A stretch of DNA of 64,000 nt from NCBI RefSeq assembly GCF_000016065.1, contig NC_009092.1:2604001-2668000 (forward strand), read 5' to 3'. Source of the DNA: Shewanella loihica PV-4 (GTDB taxonomy: Bacteria; Pseudomonadota; Gammaproteobacteria; Enterobacterales; Shewanellaceae). The position numbers and the translations under genes were made by a program. The notes below the pieces were generated by a model. The model was not told the DNA's origin. It worked only from the letters and a program-made list of their open reading frames with translations, and did no database searches. Of this stretch, positions 63,624 to 64,000 are shown in pieces (positions within the stretch are counted from its first letter, which is position 1; each line of letters starts with the position of its first letter).

Positions 63624-64000
63624 CTAGAAGAAGTAGCGGATACCGACGGCGTAGCTGTTGTCTTGTGCCGCCTCGAAACCTTTGTCATCCATGTCGCTGA
63701 AGTCGAACTTGGCTTCGGCAAACATCACGGTATCTCGGCTGTAGCGATAGTGCAGGCCTAGCACGGCAAACTGACGTGTCCAGTTACCCTTGATGGCCGT
63801 AGTCTCGTCGGTATCCAGATCCTGATAAGAGATCAGGAAGCTAGGCACGAAACCATTGTCATAGTGGTAGGCCACCAGGAACTCGGCGCCGGTAGAGTCA
63901 TAAAGCTGACCGGCCACCAATTCGTTTTGCTTGCTCTGATGGGCGTTGAAACCGACATAGAGGCCCTTGGCGTAGCGGCCAGGCGCATACTGGTAGAAGG
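63624..64000 (-). CDS. Outer-membrane porin, C-terminal part
   Basis: The frame runs off the window edge; about 125 C-terminal residues are present, with alternating beta-strand pattern (YAKGLYVGFNAHQSKQ, FLVAYHYDNGFVPSFLISYQ, FAVLGLHYRYSRDTVMFAEAKFDF) and the porin ending YAVGIRYFF with terminal Phe. This fits the Gram-negative general porin (OmpC/OmpU-like) family. Start lies outside the window. Confidence 0.88.
   Translation of the reverse strand, partial: FYQYAPGRYAKGLYVGFNAHQSKQNELVAGQLYDSTGAEFLVAYHYDNGFVPSFLISYQDLDTDETTAIKGNWTRQFAVLGLHYRYSRDTVMFAEAKFDFSDMDDKGFEAAQDNSYAVGIRYFF

Overview
The window reads as one chromosomal segment of a Shewanella-like gammaproteobacterium. Evidence: the order gsk-hemH-adk-cnoX-htpG-recR-ybaB-dnaX-apt, the yciV/yciO/scpA/scpB/rluB block next to a complete trp operon with an unfused trpG and a fused trpCF, a consensus Fnr/EtrA box, TonB receptor and porin genes, and an anaerobic respiratory cluster of an exported flavoprotein with a separate tetraheme cytochrome c. 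The genus is inferred from gene content and order, not from a search. Most of the window is GC-rich core sequence; about 47.2-54.2 kb is more AT-rich and looks acquired.

Layout. 1-12.7 kb: housekeeping genes on the minus strand (nucleoside salvage, haem, adenylate kinase, two chaperones, RecR, a very long DnaX, Apt, YbaN), with a MITE-like insertion at the 3' end of cnoX. 12.7-15.1 kb: a 40-residue membrane peptide behind a consensus Fnr box, then an hvfABC-type RiPP locus: precursor HvfA with ten EGKCG motifs, the DUF692 multinuclear iron enzyme HvfB and its partner HvfC. 15.5-21.5 kb: dusC, a DksA-like zinc-finger protein, a TonB receptor, a beta-propeller protein and an IS5-derived MITE. 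21.8-32.9 kb: rluB-scpB-scpA and yciO-yciV (minus), then the divergent trpL-trpE-G-D-CF-B-A operon with an attenuator. 33.2-47.1 kb: HAD phosphatase, CIA30 protein, HD-GYP protein, yciB-yciI-xthA, chemoreceptor, DUF1097 protein, an xdhC-mocA-iorA-iorB operon for an exported molybdenum hydroxylase, a metallo-beta-lactamase-fold hydrolase and a proline iminopeptidase.

47.2-54.2 kb: an accessory region built as repeat, cargo, repeat, cargo. The repeat is a non-coding unit of nested hairpins. The first copy precedes a secreted protein plus a membrane protein. The second is split by an IS110/IS1111-type element with a possible bridge-RNA region, and precedes an OLD-like ATPase-TOPRIM protein, a plausible defence gene. 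54.3-57.9 kb: extradiol dioxygenase, glutathionyl-hydroquinone reductase, DoxX and a LysR regulator.

58.0-63.5 kb: an operon for a Tat-exported flavoprotein reductase, an exported histidine/aromatic ammonia-lyase homologue and a tetraheme cytochrome c. It has a well-matched sigma-54 promoter and tandem operator-like sites, and lies opposite its own sigma-54 activator. The lyase homologue lacks the Ala-Ser-Gly triad that forms the MIO cofactor, and the reductase lacks some fumarate-binding residues. Together they suggest an anaerobic respiration system using an aromatic or heteroaromatic enoate, with an unexplained MIO-less partner. The window ends inside a porin gene.

The strongest leads are the MIO-less lyase/reductase respiratory operon, the hairpin-repeat cargo region with its IS110 element, the ten-motif HvfA precursor, and a complete programmed frameshift signal in the oversized dnaX.
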